A stretch of 6,739 nt of DNA from Gammaproteobacteria bacterium (GTDB lineage: Bacteria; Pseudomonadota; Gammaproteobacteria; Pseudomonadales; Azotimanducaceae), in NCBI GenBank assembly GCA_002712135.1, contig PASO01000053.1, forward strand, positions 1 to 6,739, read 5' to 3'. This document shows positions 1-5,492 of this stretch, one piece after another (positions within the stretch are counted from its first letter, which is position 1; each line of letters opens with the position of its first letter). The notes under the pieces were generated by a model. The model did not search any database. It had not been told where the DNA came from and worked only from the letters and a program-made list of their open reading frames with translations. Position numbers and translations under genes: made by a program.

Positions 1-36
1 CTCGCCGGTCTAGAACCACATCAAAAGCGGGCATAG
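1..36 (+). CDS. Possible C-terminal end of an upstream gene (partial)
   Basis: Reading from base 1, eleven sense codons (LAGLEPHQKRA) run to a TAG at 34-36. The other nearby options are less gene-like: frame 2 stops at 11-13, and frame 3 stays open into msrA. This could be the tail of a gene that begins left of the window. Eleven codons are too few to name a family, and the open frame could be chance. Confidence 0.22.
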   Translation, partial: LAGLEPHQKRA

Positions 37-59
37 CCTGTCCCATACAAAATATCGGC

Positions 60-65
60 TATACT
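60..65 (+). promoter_or_regulatory. Likely -10 box of the msrA promoter
   Basis: TATACT at 60-65 matches the sigma-70 -10 consensus at five of six positions. It lies about 40 bases before the msrA start. The best -35 candidate is CTGTCC at 38-43 with a 16-base spacer, which matches the consensus poorly. Transcription would start near base 72. No operator repeat or riboswitch was seen in the short leader. Confidence 0.42.
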
Positions 66-103
66 ACCAGTATTAATGAAAACTCAATCATTGGAGTATT
101 CCT

Positions 104-754
104 GTGGAATTCTTTACCAAAAAGATGAAGTTTCCTGATGCAGATAATGCTTTACCCGGACGGAGTAAAGAAATGTCCGTCCCGGAGCGCCACTTTGTTA
201 ATGGCAATCTAATGAAGCCACCCTTTCCTGAGGATTTTGAACAGGCCATCTTCGGTATGGGTTGTTTTTGGGGTGCCGAGAGACACTTCTGGGAACAAGA
301 AGGCGTCCACATCACAGCAGCAGGCTATGCTGGCGGCATCACACCTAATCCAACCTACGAAGAAGTATGCTCAGGACTTACTGGCCATAACGAAGTTGTT
401 CTTGTGGTTTTCGATCCTAAGGTAGTTAACTTTGAAGTACTATTAGCGTTGTTTTGGGAAAGTCACGATCCTACTCAGGGAATGCGTCAAGGCAACGATG
501 TAGGTACTCAATACCGCTCGGGTATTTATACCTTTTCACCAGAGCAGTCAGCACGAGCTGAGGCCAGTATGGCCATATTTCAGAATAATCTACGGAAAGG
601 GGGCTACGAAGCGATTACGACGGAAATATACTGTGCTCCCGAGTTTTACTATGCGGAACACTATCATCAGCAATATCTTGCCAAGGTACCGAATGGCTAT
701 TGTGGCCTAGGGGGTACTGGCGTCTGCTACAAAAGAGAGGCAGCGAAAAGCTAG
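104..754 (+). CDS. msrA: Peptide methionine-(S)-sulfoxide reductase MsrA
   Basis: This cytoplasmic repair enzyme reduces the S-form of methionine sulfoxide, free or in proteins, using thioredoxin. The 216-residue protein is close in length to E. coli MsrA (212) and has the same N-terminal extension type before the catalytic core. The signature GCFWGAE lies at residues 53-59, so Cys54 is the catalytic cysteine. Glu97 in GHNEVV fits the conserved catalytic glutamate. [13 protein letters not shown] (130-142) is the conserved substrate-pocket segment, and Cys200 and Cys208 in the Gly-rich tail are the recycling cysteines, making this the three-cysteine type. The GTG at 104 is chosen because GGAG at 93-96 sits seven bases upstream; the ATG at 125 has no such site and would cut into family-conserved sequence. 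It appears to be a single-gene unit, convergent with the PLP enzyme. No MsrB is present. Identification is firm. Confidence 0.97.
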   Translation: MEFFTKKMKFPDADNALPGRSKEMSVPERHFVNGNLMKPPFPEDFEQAIFGMGCFWGAERHFWEQEGVHITAAGYAGGITPNPTYEEVCSGLTGHNEVVLVVFDPKVVNFEVLLALFWESHDPTQGMRQGNDVGTQYRSGIYTFSPEQSARAEASMAIFQNNLRKGGYEAITTEIYCAPEFYYAEHYHQQYLAKVPNGYCGLGGTGVCYKREAAKS

Positions 755-755
755 G

Positions 756-771
756 CGGTTTTGCAGAACCG
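756..771. terminator. Weak hairpin between convergent genes
   Basis: CGGTT (756-760) and AACCG (767-771) form a five-pair stem with a six-base loop, directly after the msrA stop codon and before the end of the convergent PLP gene. Read on the minus strand the hairpin is followed within a few bases by CTTTT; read on the plus strand there is no T run. It may serve as a weak terminator for the minus-strand gene, or the gap may depend on Rho or on colliding transcription. Confidence 0.3.
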
Positions 772-801
772 AAATATTGAAAAGAATATAACGCTAAATT
801 G

Positions 802-2019
802 CTAAGCCAATGCTCGTTCAAAGTCCGCGATCAGATCCTCGGACTCTTCAATACCGATAGAGAAACGGACCAAAGAGTCATCGATACCCATTTCTGCGCG
901 TCTCTCAGGACCCATCTCATAGTAAATTGTATGGGCCACCGGTATCGCCAACGACCGGGTGTCTCCAAGATTGCTTGTGCTGATGACAAGATCTAGCTTG
1001 TTGAGAAACTCGAAACAGTCTAGATCTTTTAGCTCAATGCTAAATAGTGCACCAGGATACTTAAAGAGTGACCGCGTCAGCTCATACTGTGGATGATCTT
1101 CAAGCCCGGGGTAGTAAACTTTATTGACTCCCGGATGCGATGACAAGAACTCAGTCAGTACTCTCGCATTGCTACAAGCTCGGTCCAATCGTAACGCAAG
1201 CGTATCGGACCCGACGGAAATGTGATGGGCTGCTTCTGGTCCGAGAGATGCGCCAAAATCACGCAGCCCTTTTTTCTTAATCTGGGTGATTGCCCAATTG
1301 GAAACATCCCCTTTGTGATAGATGTCATAAATATTGTCGAACGTCTCCCAGTCGTAGTTAGCAAGTTCTGTCACCGCACCACCCAGCGCATTAGCATGCC
1401 CACCAATATATTTGGTAAGACTATTTATTGAGAGACTCGCTCCAACGTCTTTAGGTTGGAACAGATATGGTGTCGTCATAGTGTTATCGACGAAGTAGAC
1501 TAGGTTATGTTCGCGACATAGCTCCCCAATCTTCGTGAGGTCGGTAACCTGGGTTCGTGGATTTGCGATGGTTTCCACGAATATAATCTTAGTATTTTCA
1601 CGAATCTCAGCGGCTACCGCATCGACCGACGTTGCATCGACAAAAGACACTTCAATACCGTGGGCTGCAAAGGAATTGAATAAACTATTGGTATTACCGA
1701 AGAGAAAAGACGATGAAATGAAGTGATCACCATTGCGCAGCAACGAAAAGAGTGTCGTTCCAATCGCCGCCATGCCAGTGGAGAAAGCGGCTGTGGCCAC
1801 CCCACCCTCCATCAGCGAGATCTTATCCTGCAATGCAGTTACCGTCGGATTAACCTGTCGGCCATAGGAATAGCCCGTCTGCTTGCCCTGAAACACCGCA
1901 GCAAGGTCGTGTGCATCATCGTAAGCATACGTTACTGCGTTATGCACTGGTTTGTGCAGCGCCCCATGCTCAATCCCACCGCGACGGTCTGAGTGTAGAA
2001 TCCGCGATGTAAATCCCAT
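802..2019 (-). CDS. Cystathionine gamma-synthase family PLP enzyme
   Basis: This is a fold-type I PLP enzyme of the Cys/Met metabolism family (405 residues from the chosen start), probably cytoplasmic and tetrameric. Numbering from the chosen Met: Tyr52 and Arg54 (YGRQVNPT) match the phosphate-binding Tyr-x-Arg of the neighbouring subunit. Asp178 (FVDNT) holds the pyridine nitrogen, SLTK ends in the Schiff-base Lys203, and Arg385 (LVRFSIGIE) binds the substrate carboxylate. NLGDTRSL replaces the usual gamma-synthase loop, so it may be a gamma-synthase, an O-acyl-homoserine sulfhydrylase, or a beta- or gamma-lyase; the sequence does not settle the substrate. The start is the ATG at 2019-2017, because AGGAGG (2030-2025) lies five bases upstream. 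A longer TTG start at 2049 would fall inside the U tract of the leader terminator. The SAM-II-like switch upstream supports a role in methionine supply. Confidence 0.9.
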   Translation of the reverse strand: MGFTSRILHSDRRGGIEHGALHKPVHNAVTYAYDDAHDLAAVFQGKQTGYSYGRQVNPTVTALQDKISLMEGGVATAAFSTGMAAIGTTLFSLLRNGDHFISSSFLFGNTNSLFNSFAAHGIEVSFVDATSVDAVAAEIRENTKIIFVETIANPRTQVTDLTKIGELCREHNLVYFVDNTMTTPYLFQPKDVGASLSINSLTKYIGGHANALGGAVTELANYDWETFDNIYDIYHKGDVSNWAITQIKKKGLRDFGASLGPEAAHHISVGSDTLALRLDRACSNARVLTEFLSSHPGVNKVYYPGLEDHPQYELTRSLFKYPGALFSIELKDLDCFEFLNKLDLVISTSNLGDTRSLAIPVAHTIYYEMGPERRAEMGIDDSLVRFSIGIEESEDLIADFERALA

Positions 2020-2024
2020 TTTCT

Positions 2025-2030
2025 CCTCCT
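2025..2030 (-). promoter_or_regulatory. Shine-Dalgarno that fixes the PLP enzyme start
   Basis: On the minus strand a perfect AGGAGG at 2030-2025 stands five bases before the ATG at 2019-2017. It lies downstream of the terminator hairpin, so translation is possible only on transcripts that read through. It also rules out the upstream TTG at 2049-2047 as the start. Confidence 0.85.
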
Positions 2031-2047
2031 CTGCCCAATTAATGAAC

Positions 2048-2092
2048 AAAAAAAAACCCGTTTAGTTATCTCGCATCAACTAAAGCAGGTTT
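2048..2092 (-). terminator. Leader intrinsic terminator (riboswitch expression platform)
   Basis: On the minus strand a long hairpin is followed directly by nine T residues (2056-2048). The upper stem pairs TTTAGTT (2084-2078) with AACTAAA (2067-2061) around a ten-base loop. After one bulged C at 2085, the lower stem goes on with G2086-C2060, a T-G wobble, C2088-G2058, C2089-G2057, then A-T pairs into the T run. No minus-strand gene lies upstream that it could be ending, since the neighbour is divergent. It therefore acts inside the leader of the PLP gene. Confidence 0.85.
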
Positions 2093-2108
2093 GGTTTCTC
2101 TTTAGCTG
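2077..2108 (-). promoter_or_regulatory. Predicted antiterminator helix
   Basis: CAGCTAAAG (2108-2100), which holds the 3' strand of the aptamer pseudoknot, can pair over nine positions with CTTTAGTTG (2085-2077), the 5' arm of the terminator; eight pairs are Watson-Crick and one is G-U. The loop is 14 bases. This helix excludes both the SAM-bound pseudoknot and the terminator, so it gives the SAM-free, gene-on state. The pairing is seen in the sequence; the switching is inferred. Confidence 0.7.
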
Positions 2109-2148
2109 TACTTTTATCGCGCCCGCAAGCTGATTCAAATCGGCGCGC
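2097..2148 (-). ncRNA. SAM-II-like riboswitch aptamer
   Basis: The minus-strand leader fits the SAM-II pseudoknot element by element. P1 pairs CGCGC (2147-2143) with GCGCG (2122-2118). GATTT (2141-2137) is the L1 strand. CTTGC (2129-2125) and GCTAAAG (2106-2100) are the conserved P2 strands, joined by an ATAAAAG linker (2117-2111). The three uridines known from the SAM-II crystal structure to contact SAM (U11, U21, U44 in that numbering, from memory) fall on T2138, T2127 and T2104. SAM-II is known mainly from Alphaproteobacterial methionine genes, and SAM-V shares the binding core, so SAM-V is the main alternative. SAM binding should lock GCTAAAG into P2 and let the terminator at 2092-2048 form, switching the PLP gene off. 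Confidence 0.85.
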
Positions 2149-2152
2149 ACCT

Positions 2153-2182
2153 ATTGTAGAAAACCCACCACCGCAATAGCAA
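2153..2182 (-). promoter_or_regulatory. Promoter of the riboswitch-controlled PLP gene
   Basis: On the minus strand a -10 box TACAAT (2158-2153) is preceded at 18 bases by TTGCTA (2182-2177), a four-of-six -35 match. The predicted start of transcription is near 2148, so the RNA would begin almost exactly at the first strand of aptamer P1. That coincidence supports both calls. Confidence 0.6.
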
Positions 2183-2215
2183 GGGGCTAAGGAAAAGATT
2201 CCGGCAATCTGACTC

Positions 2216-2224
2216 TGTTAGAAT
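2216..2224 (+). promoter_or_regulatory. Possible extended -10 promoter of the aminopeptidase-polyamine operon
   Basis: TGTTAGAAT at 2216-2224 is a TG-n extended -10 element with TAGAAT as the -10 box. It would start transcription near 2231 and leave a leader of about 18 bases. No good -35 is seen at the right distance, which extended -10 promoters tolerate. It lies about 35 bases from the -35 of the divergent PLP gene, so the two promoters could influence each other. Confidence 0.38.
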
Positions 2225-2248
2225 CGCTGGTTAACCAAAGGAATATCT

Positions 2249-3535
2249 ATGTCTTCAATTAATAACGAACTATTAACTTTTCTTGGGAAGTCTCCAACAC
2301 CGTTCCACGCCGTCGAAAATATGAGCGTGTTGCTTGATAAAACTGGATTCAAACAGCTCAACGAAAGAGAAGACTGGAGTCAAACTAAACCCGGGCGATA
2401 CTACGCAATTCGCAATCAATCATCGATCATTGCGTTTGTACTGGGAAGCACTGACCCAATAGAAACAGGTATTCGACTGGTCGGTGCGCATACGGATAGC
2501 CCCTGTCTGCGGGTAAAGCCAAATCCTGTCATCCATAAGCATTCGTATCTGCAATTGGGTGTAGAGGTATATGGCGGGGTACTACTAAACCCCTGGTTTG
2601 ATCGAGACCTTAGTCTAGCTGGACGTATCACGTACTCTGACGGAGCATCGATCCACAACCGTCTTATCGATTTCAATCGACCAATTGGCGTAATTCCTAG
2701 TCTTGCGATCCACCTGGATCGGAACGTCAACGATTCGCGTAGCATCAATCCACAAAAACACATTCCACCCATCATGCTACAAACAGACGAGCAATCTTCT
2801 ATAGAATCGCTAATCCAGGATCAATTAGAAGAGGAACATGGGACCGCGGGGAAGATTCTAGGCTATGAGTTATCTTTCTATGACACCAACCGACCAGCTT
2901 TTGTAGGGTTAAATAATGACTTTATCGCCAGTGCACGGCTTGATAATTTGTTGAGCTGCTTCGTCGGTCTAAAAGCACTGCTATCAGCCGATGAAACCGT
3001 CACCAGCATGCTGGTCTGTAACGATCACGAGGAGGTGGGCAGTGCTTCCGCGGCCGGAGCACAGGGACCGTTTCTAAAATCGACAATTGAAAGACTATTC
3101 TCTGACAACGAGTCGCGTCACCGCATCACTGCAAATTCATTGTTGGTATCAACAGACAATGCCCATGGAATCCATCCAAACTACGCCGACAGACACGACG
3201 CAAACCATGGTCCCATTCTTAATCAGGGCCCGGTCATTAAAATCAACGCCAATCAGCGTTACGCAACAAACAGCGAAACACAAGCTTACTTTGCACATCT
3301 CTGCGAAGAAGCTGATGTCCCTTACCAGAAGTTCACCAATCGTACAGATCTAGCGTGTGGCAGCACAATCGGCCCAATCACCGCTACAGAAATCGGTGTC
3401 AAAACCTTAGACGTCGGCGTGCCAACCTTTGCAATGCATTCCATTCGCGAATTGGCAGGATCAAAAGATTCAGATCTTCTTAACAGCGTACTGTCTTCCT
3501 TCTTCAATATTTCCGAGGCACCTCGCGCCAAATGA
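2249..3535 (+). CDS. apeB: M18 family aspartyl/glutamyl-type aminopeptidase
   Basis: This is a cytoplasmic metallo-aminopeptidase that removes N-terminal residues, preferring acidic ones in characterised M18 members; it forms large tetrahedral dodecamers in the family. The 428 residues are full length for the bacterial ApeB type. The two-metal site is intact: His81 in GAHTDSP, Asp232 in ARLDNL, Glu261 and Glu262 in NDHEEVGS, Asp303 in STDNAHG, and His397 in AMHSIRE. The segment GGVLLNPWFDRDL (109-121) is also typical. The ATG has AGGA at 2239-2242, six bases upstream. No signal peptide is seen. It is the first gene of a three-gene unit, and its TGA overlaps the ATG of the BpsA-like gene by four bases (ATGA), implying coupled translation. 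Why a peptidase leads polyamine genes is not evident; shared expression rather than a shared pathway is likely. Confidence 0.95.
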   Translation: MSSINNELLTFLGKSPTPFHAVENMSVLLDKTGFKQLNEREDWSQTKPGRYYAIRNQSSIIAFVLGSTDPIETGIRLVGAHTDSPCLRVKPNPVIHKHSYLQLGVEVYGGVLLNPWFDRDLSLAGRITYSDGASIHNRLIDFNRPIGVIPSLAIHLDRNVNDSRSINPQKHIPPIMLQTDEQSSIESLIQDQLEEEHGTAGKILGYELSFYDTNRPAFVGLNNDFIASARLDNLLSCFVGLKALLSADETVTSMLVCNDHEEVGSASAAGAQGPFLKSTIERLFSDNESRHRITANSLLVSTDNAHGIHPNYADRHDANHGPILNQGPVIKINANQRYATNSETQAYFAHLCEEADVPYQKFTNRTDLACGSTIGPITATEIGVKTLDVGVPTFAMHSIRELAGSKDSDLLNSVLSSFFNISEAPRAK

Positions 3536-4644
3536 AACTACTGGACGAAACGGCCACTGCGACCAGCCTCCGTGAGGGAGCGGAAGGAGTTCGAAGCATT
3601 CTCGCTGCTGCCGCTCGGGGCAGGAACACACCGCTAAAGGAATTGGCGAAACAAGTCCACATGCCACTGCCAGTAGTCTCCGCGGTACGCCGCGAACTCG
3701 AGAAGCGTGGCGTTTTTGCCCGACAAAAAGGCGTTTGTCTTACCGAACAAGGGACCGCTATTGCTCACGAACTAGGTGTCATAGTCACGGAGACAGAGAC
3801 CAATGACGCACTTTCGACACTACAAATGATCAGCACCGAGATGCCAGAGGTAGATGTTGCGCTCGACCAGGCATTCGCACTACCTGAAACATCTTTGCGA
3901 CGAGCCATCTACGCAAATCGCCACGATGCACTCGTGGGACGTAACGTCATATTTATCGGCGATGATGACCTAACTTCAATTGCCATCGCCCTACTATTAC
4001 GTGCAGGACAGCAGACTCAAAGATTGGTCGTCGTGGACATCGACCAGAGAATAATTGAGCTAATCAGTACTGCTTCTGAACGCTACGGCCTCAATATCGA
4101 GTGTTTTCTCCATGATGCCAGAGACCCTCTACCTACCGAGCTTCAGGGTGACTTCCACACATTTTTTACCGATCCACCCTATACCCTAGGAGGCCTCGAA
4201 CTGTTTCTAGCCCGCGCTAAGGAAGCGTTGCAGGTGGGTCCTGGGAAACAGGGCTTTCTCTCGTTCGGTCACAAAGATCCGGACACTGATCTCGATGTTT
4301 TTCAAAACATCAGCCGTTTCGGACTAGTTCCGAAAGAGATTATTGATGACTTCAACACTTATCATGGTGGTGCCATCATAGGAAACGTTAGTAGGATGAT
4401 ACGTTTGACTAGCACCTCACTACCTACCCAATCAGTTCCACGTTATGAAAAATCAATCTACACCGGCGATGTTAATCCATCACATCGAATCTACATCTGT
4501 AGAAATTGCGGCGAAAGAAATGGTGTCGGTATTGATTGCTTCCATATCAACATAGAAACGCTGAAAGCCACTGGCTGCCCGAAATGTAAGCAGACCAAAT
4601 TTACTCTGGCCAAAAAAATATCTAAGGAAGAGAATAGTGACTGA
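3532..4644 (+). CDS. BpsA-like (DUF43) branched-chain aminopropyltransferase
   Basis: It belongs to the family of archaeal N4-bis(aminopropyl)spermidine synthase, which transfers aminopropyl groups from decarboxylated SAM to polyamines. The 370 residues read in order: a winged-helix N-terminal domain (about 15-75); a linker with LDQAFALPETS (111-121); a Rossmann core with the acidic family motif GDDDLTS (143-149), VVVDID (166-171), and TDPPYT (213-218), where the archaeal enzyme has DPPE; DDFNTYHGG (272-280); and a C-terminal cysteine module with Cys323, Cys326, Cys336, Cys349 and Cys352. As I recall the archaeal enzyme, its Cys-x2-Cys segment lies between the winged helix and the core, so the module seems moved here. 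The gene overlaps the aminopeptidase by four bases and speD by eight. With SpeD next door an aminopropyl transfer role is likely; the acceptor (spermidine, putrescine or other) is unknown. DPPY alone should not be read as a DNA methylase. Confidence 0.85.
   Translation: MKLLDETATATSLREGAEGVRSILAAAARGRNTPLKELAKQVHMPLPVVSAVRRELEKRGVFARQKGVCLTEQGTAIAHELGVIVTETETNDALSTLQMISTEMPEVDVALDQAFALPETSLRRAIYANRHDALVGRNVIFIGDDDLTSIAIALLLRAGQQTQRLVVVDIDQRIIELISTASERYGLNIECFLHDARDPLPTELQGDFHTFFTDPPYTLGGLELFLARAKEALQVGPGKQGFLSFGHKDPDTDLDVFQNISRFGLVPKEIIDDFNTYHGGAIIGNVSRMIRLTSTSLPTQSVPRYEKSIYTGDVNPSHRIYICRNCGERNGVGIDCFHINIETLKATGCPKCKQTKFTLAKKISKEENSD
4624..4632 (+). promoter_or_regulatory. Shine-Dalgarno of speD inside the BpsA-like gene
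   Basis: AAGGAAGAG at 4624-4632 lies within the last codons of the BpsA-like gene and ends four bases before the GTG at 4637. It supports this GTG as the speD start over the ATG eight codons later, and fits translational coupling across the 8-base overlap. Confidence 0.6.
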
Positions 4645-5032
4645 TACATCTACCCTGATGACCTATAGCCAAGTGATGAGTGAGGCGGATCGCAAGCTTG
4701 TTTCGAGTCTCGGTAACCAAGTAACGCTATGGTGTTTCGACTGCAACCCGATCAAGATAGATGATGCTGAGATACTCTGTTCGGAAATGGTGGATTACAT
4801 CGAAAAGAACAAGCTTACTGTTCGAGATAAATGTATTTCCAAGTATGAGCCGCAAGGAGTAACCATAGCGTTAATTCTGGAAGAGTCGCACCTGATGGTT
4901 AATACCTGGCCGGAACATCGCGTACTCCAAATCGAATTATTCGCCTGTACAGAAATAAATAGAGAAGCCCTGGAACAAATTGCTCGCGAGATTTTTGGCG
5001 CGGATCGGATATACACATACCGTTATGAGTAA
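4637..5032 (+). CDS. speD: S-adenosylmethionine decarboxylase, short prokaryotic type, with a His-to-Asn change
   Basis: The family makes a precursor that cuts itself at Glu-Ser, turning the Ser into a pyruvoyl group, and then decarboxylates SAM to give the aminopropyl donor. The 131 residues match the short SpeD/SpeH type. The cleavage motif EESHLMVNTWPEH (82-94) puts the pyruvoyl Ser at 84, predicting a beta chain of 83 residues and an alpha chain of 48. Cys104 in LFACTE falls 20 residues after the Ser, as does Cys83 of the T. maritima enzyme; Tyr70 and Trp91 match Phe49 and Trp70. However, the position of T. maritima His68, needed for processing, is Asn89 here. The gene starts with GTG, overlaps the BpsA-like gene by eight bases, and ends the operon. 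Either the enzyme works without that His or it has changed activity, since some SpeD relatives decarboxylate ornithine or arginine. Family membership is firm, substrate less so. Confidence 0.88.
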   Translation: MTDTSTLMTYSQVMSEADRKLVSSLGNQVTLWCFDCNPIKIDDAEILCSEMVDYIEKNKLTVRDKCISKYEPQGVTIALILEESHLMVNTWPEHRVLQIELFACTEINREALEQIAREIFGADRIYTYRYE

Positions 5033-5059
5033 TGAACATGTAACTACTGGAACACACTA

Positions 5060-5079
5060 GGTCGAAATTCCGCTCGACC
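5060..5079 (+). other. Small hairpin after speD
   Basis: GGTCGA (5060-5065) and TCGACC (5074-5079) form a six-pair stem with an eight-base loop, 28 bases after the speD stop. No T run follows, so it is not a standard intrinsic terminator. It may protect the 3' end of the operon RNA, or be chance. Confidence 0.25.
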
Positions 5080-5201
5080 CCCGAGAAATCGATGAATCGA
5101 GACGCCTGAGAGTCCGTTTTCTGAAATCACTTGCGGACAAATTGATCTAATCGACCAGACTTATAAACGGTGAAGATTACACCCAGGAAAAACCTAAGTA
5201 G
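5061..5201 (+). pseudogene. Protein-like fragment A without a start, broken by a stop
   Basis: Between stops at 5058-5060 and 5148-5150 a frame reads like real protein, beginning VEIPLDPREIDESRRL and ending in SLADKLI, with many charged residues. It has no usable start codon. The same frame carries on past the TAA for 16 more sensible codons (ending QEKPK) to a TAG at 5199-5201. I do not recognise the family. It may be the remains of a gene whose front part is lost. Confidence 0.3.
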
Positions 5202-5257
5202 TGTCTCTGATTAAGTCTTTTCGCGATGGCATAGACTCTATTTGAGCTAATCTTCAC
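5170..5257. repeat. Perfect ten-base inverted repeat, 68 bases apart
   Basis: GTGAAGATTA at 5170-5179 is the exact reverse complement of TAATCTTCAC at 5248-5257. It encloses the end of fragment A and the internal stop of fragment B. Ten bases in a gap this size can arise by chance, and no target-site duplication was seen. Confidence 0.35.
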
Positions 5258-5492
5258 TCCTACCACTCACCAAATTCGGGCAGGTTTCAGAAAAATGAAG
5301 ATGGTCATGTCAAGGGTAAACCATATATAGCTAGTTCTGCCAAAGGTCATGCAAAAGCTGGCGTCGAAAAGAAAGATGGAGTCTTACTAAGACGCATCGT
5401 TATAGGACTTGACAACCCTCAGATTATAGATCTCTCACCAATATGTAACTTTCCAGTGTTTTTTTATCCTATTCTCAGCTTGAGCATCCAGT
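5201..5492 (+). pseudogene. Protein-like fragment B with an internal stop
   Basis: From a GTG at 5201 the frame reads VSLIKSFRDGIDSI to a TGA at 5243-5245. It then stays open for 82 codons to a TAG at 5492-5494. The middle part, including SPNSGRFQKNEDGHVKGK and SSAKGHAKAGVEKKDG, is hydrophilic and protein-like, and the last 25 codons look random. The long open part has no start codon near its front. A stop-interrupted gene explains this best. The family is not recognised; the SPNSGRF string only recalls small phage-type proteins and proves nothing. Confidence 0.33.

Noticed and set aside
104..127. ATG at 125 as the msrA start
   Set aside because: No ribosome site precedes it, while the GTG at 104 has GGAG seven bases upstream and adds residues that match the family N-terminus.
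2020..2049. A ten-codon longer start (TTG) for the PLP enzyme
   Set aside because: It falls in the T tract of the leader terminator, has no Shine-Dalgarno, and encodes the Shine-Dalgarno of the real ATG as protein.
2416..2775. A 119-codon minus-strand frame inside the aminopeptidase gene
   Set aside because: It is the antisense shadow of a well-conserved M18 gene and has an Arg/Ser-rich, non-protein-like text.
3532..4644. DNA methyltransferase because of the DPPY motif
   Set aside because: The GDDDLTS motif, winged-helix front, and overlap with speD fit the BpsA family; other DNA methylase motifs are absent.
5060..5079. The hairpin after speD as the operon's intrinsic terminator
   Set aside because: There is no T run after the stem on the plus strand, so it is kept only as a small hairpin.
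5409..5430. Perfect TTGACA followed by TATAGA as a promoter
   Set aside because: The two boxes are only ten bases apart, no -10 lies at 16-18 bases, and no intact gene follows.
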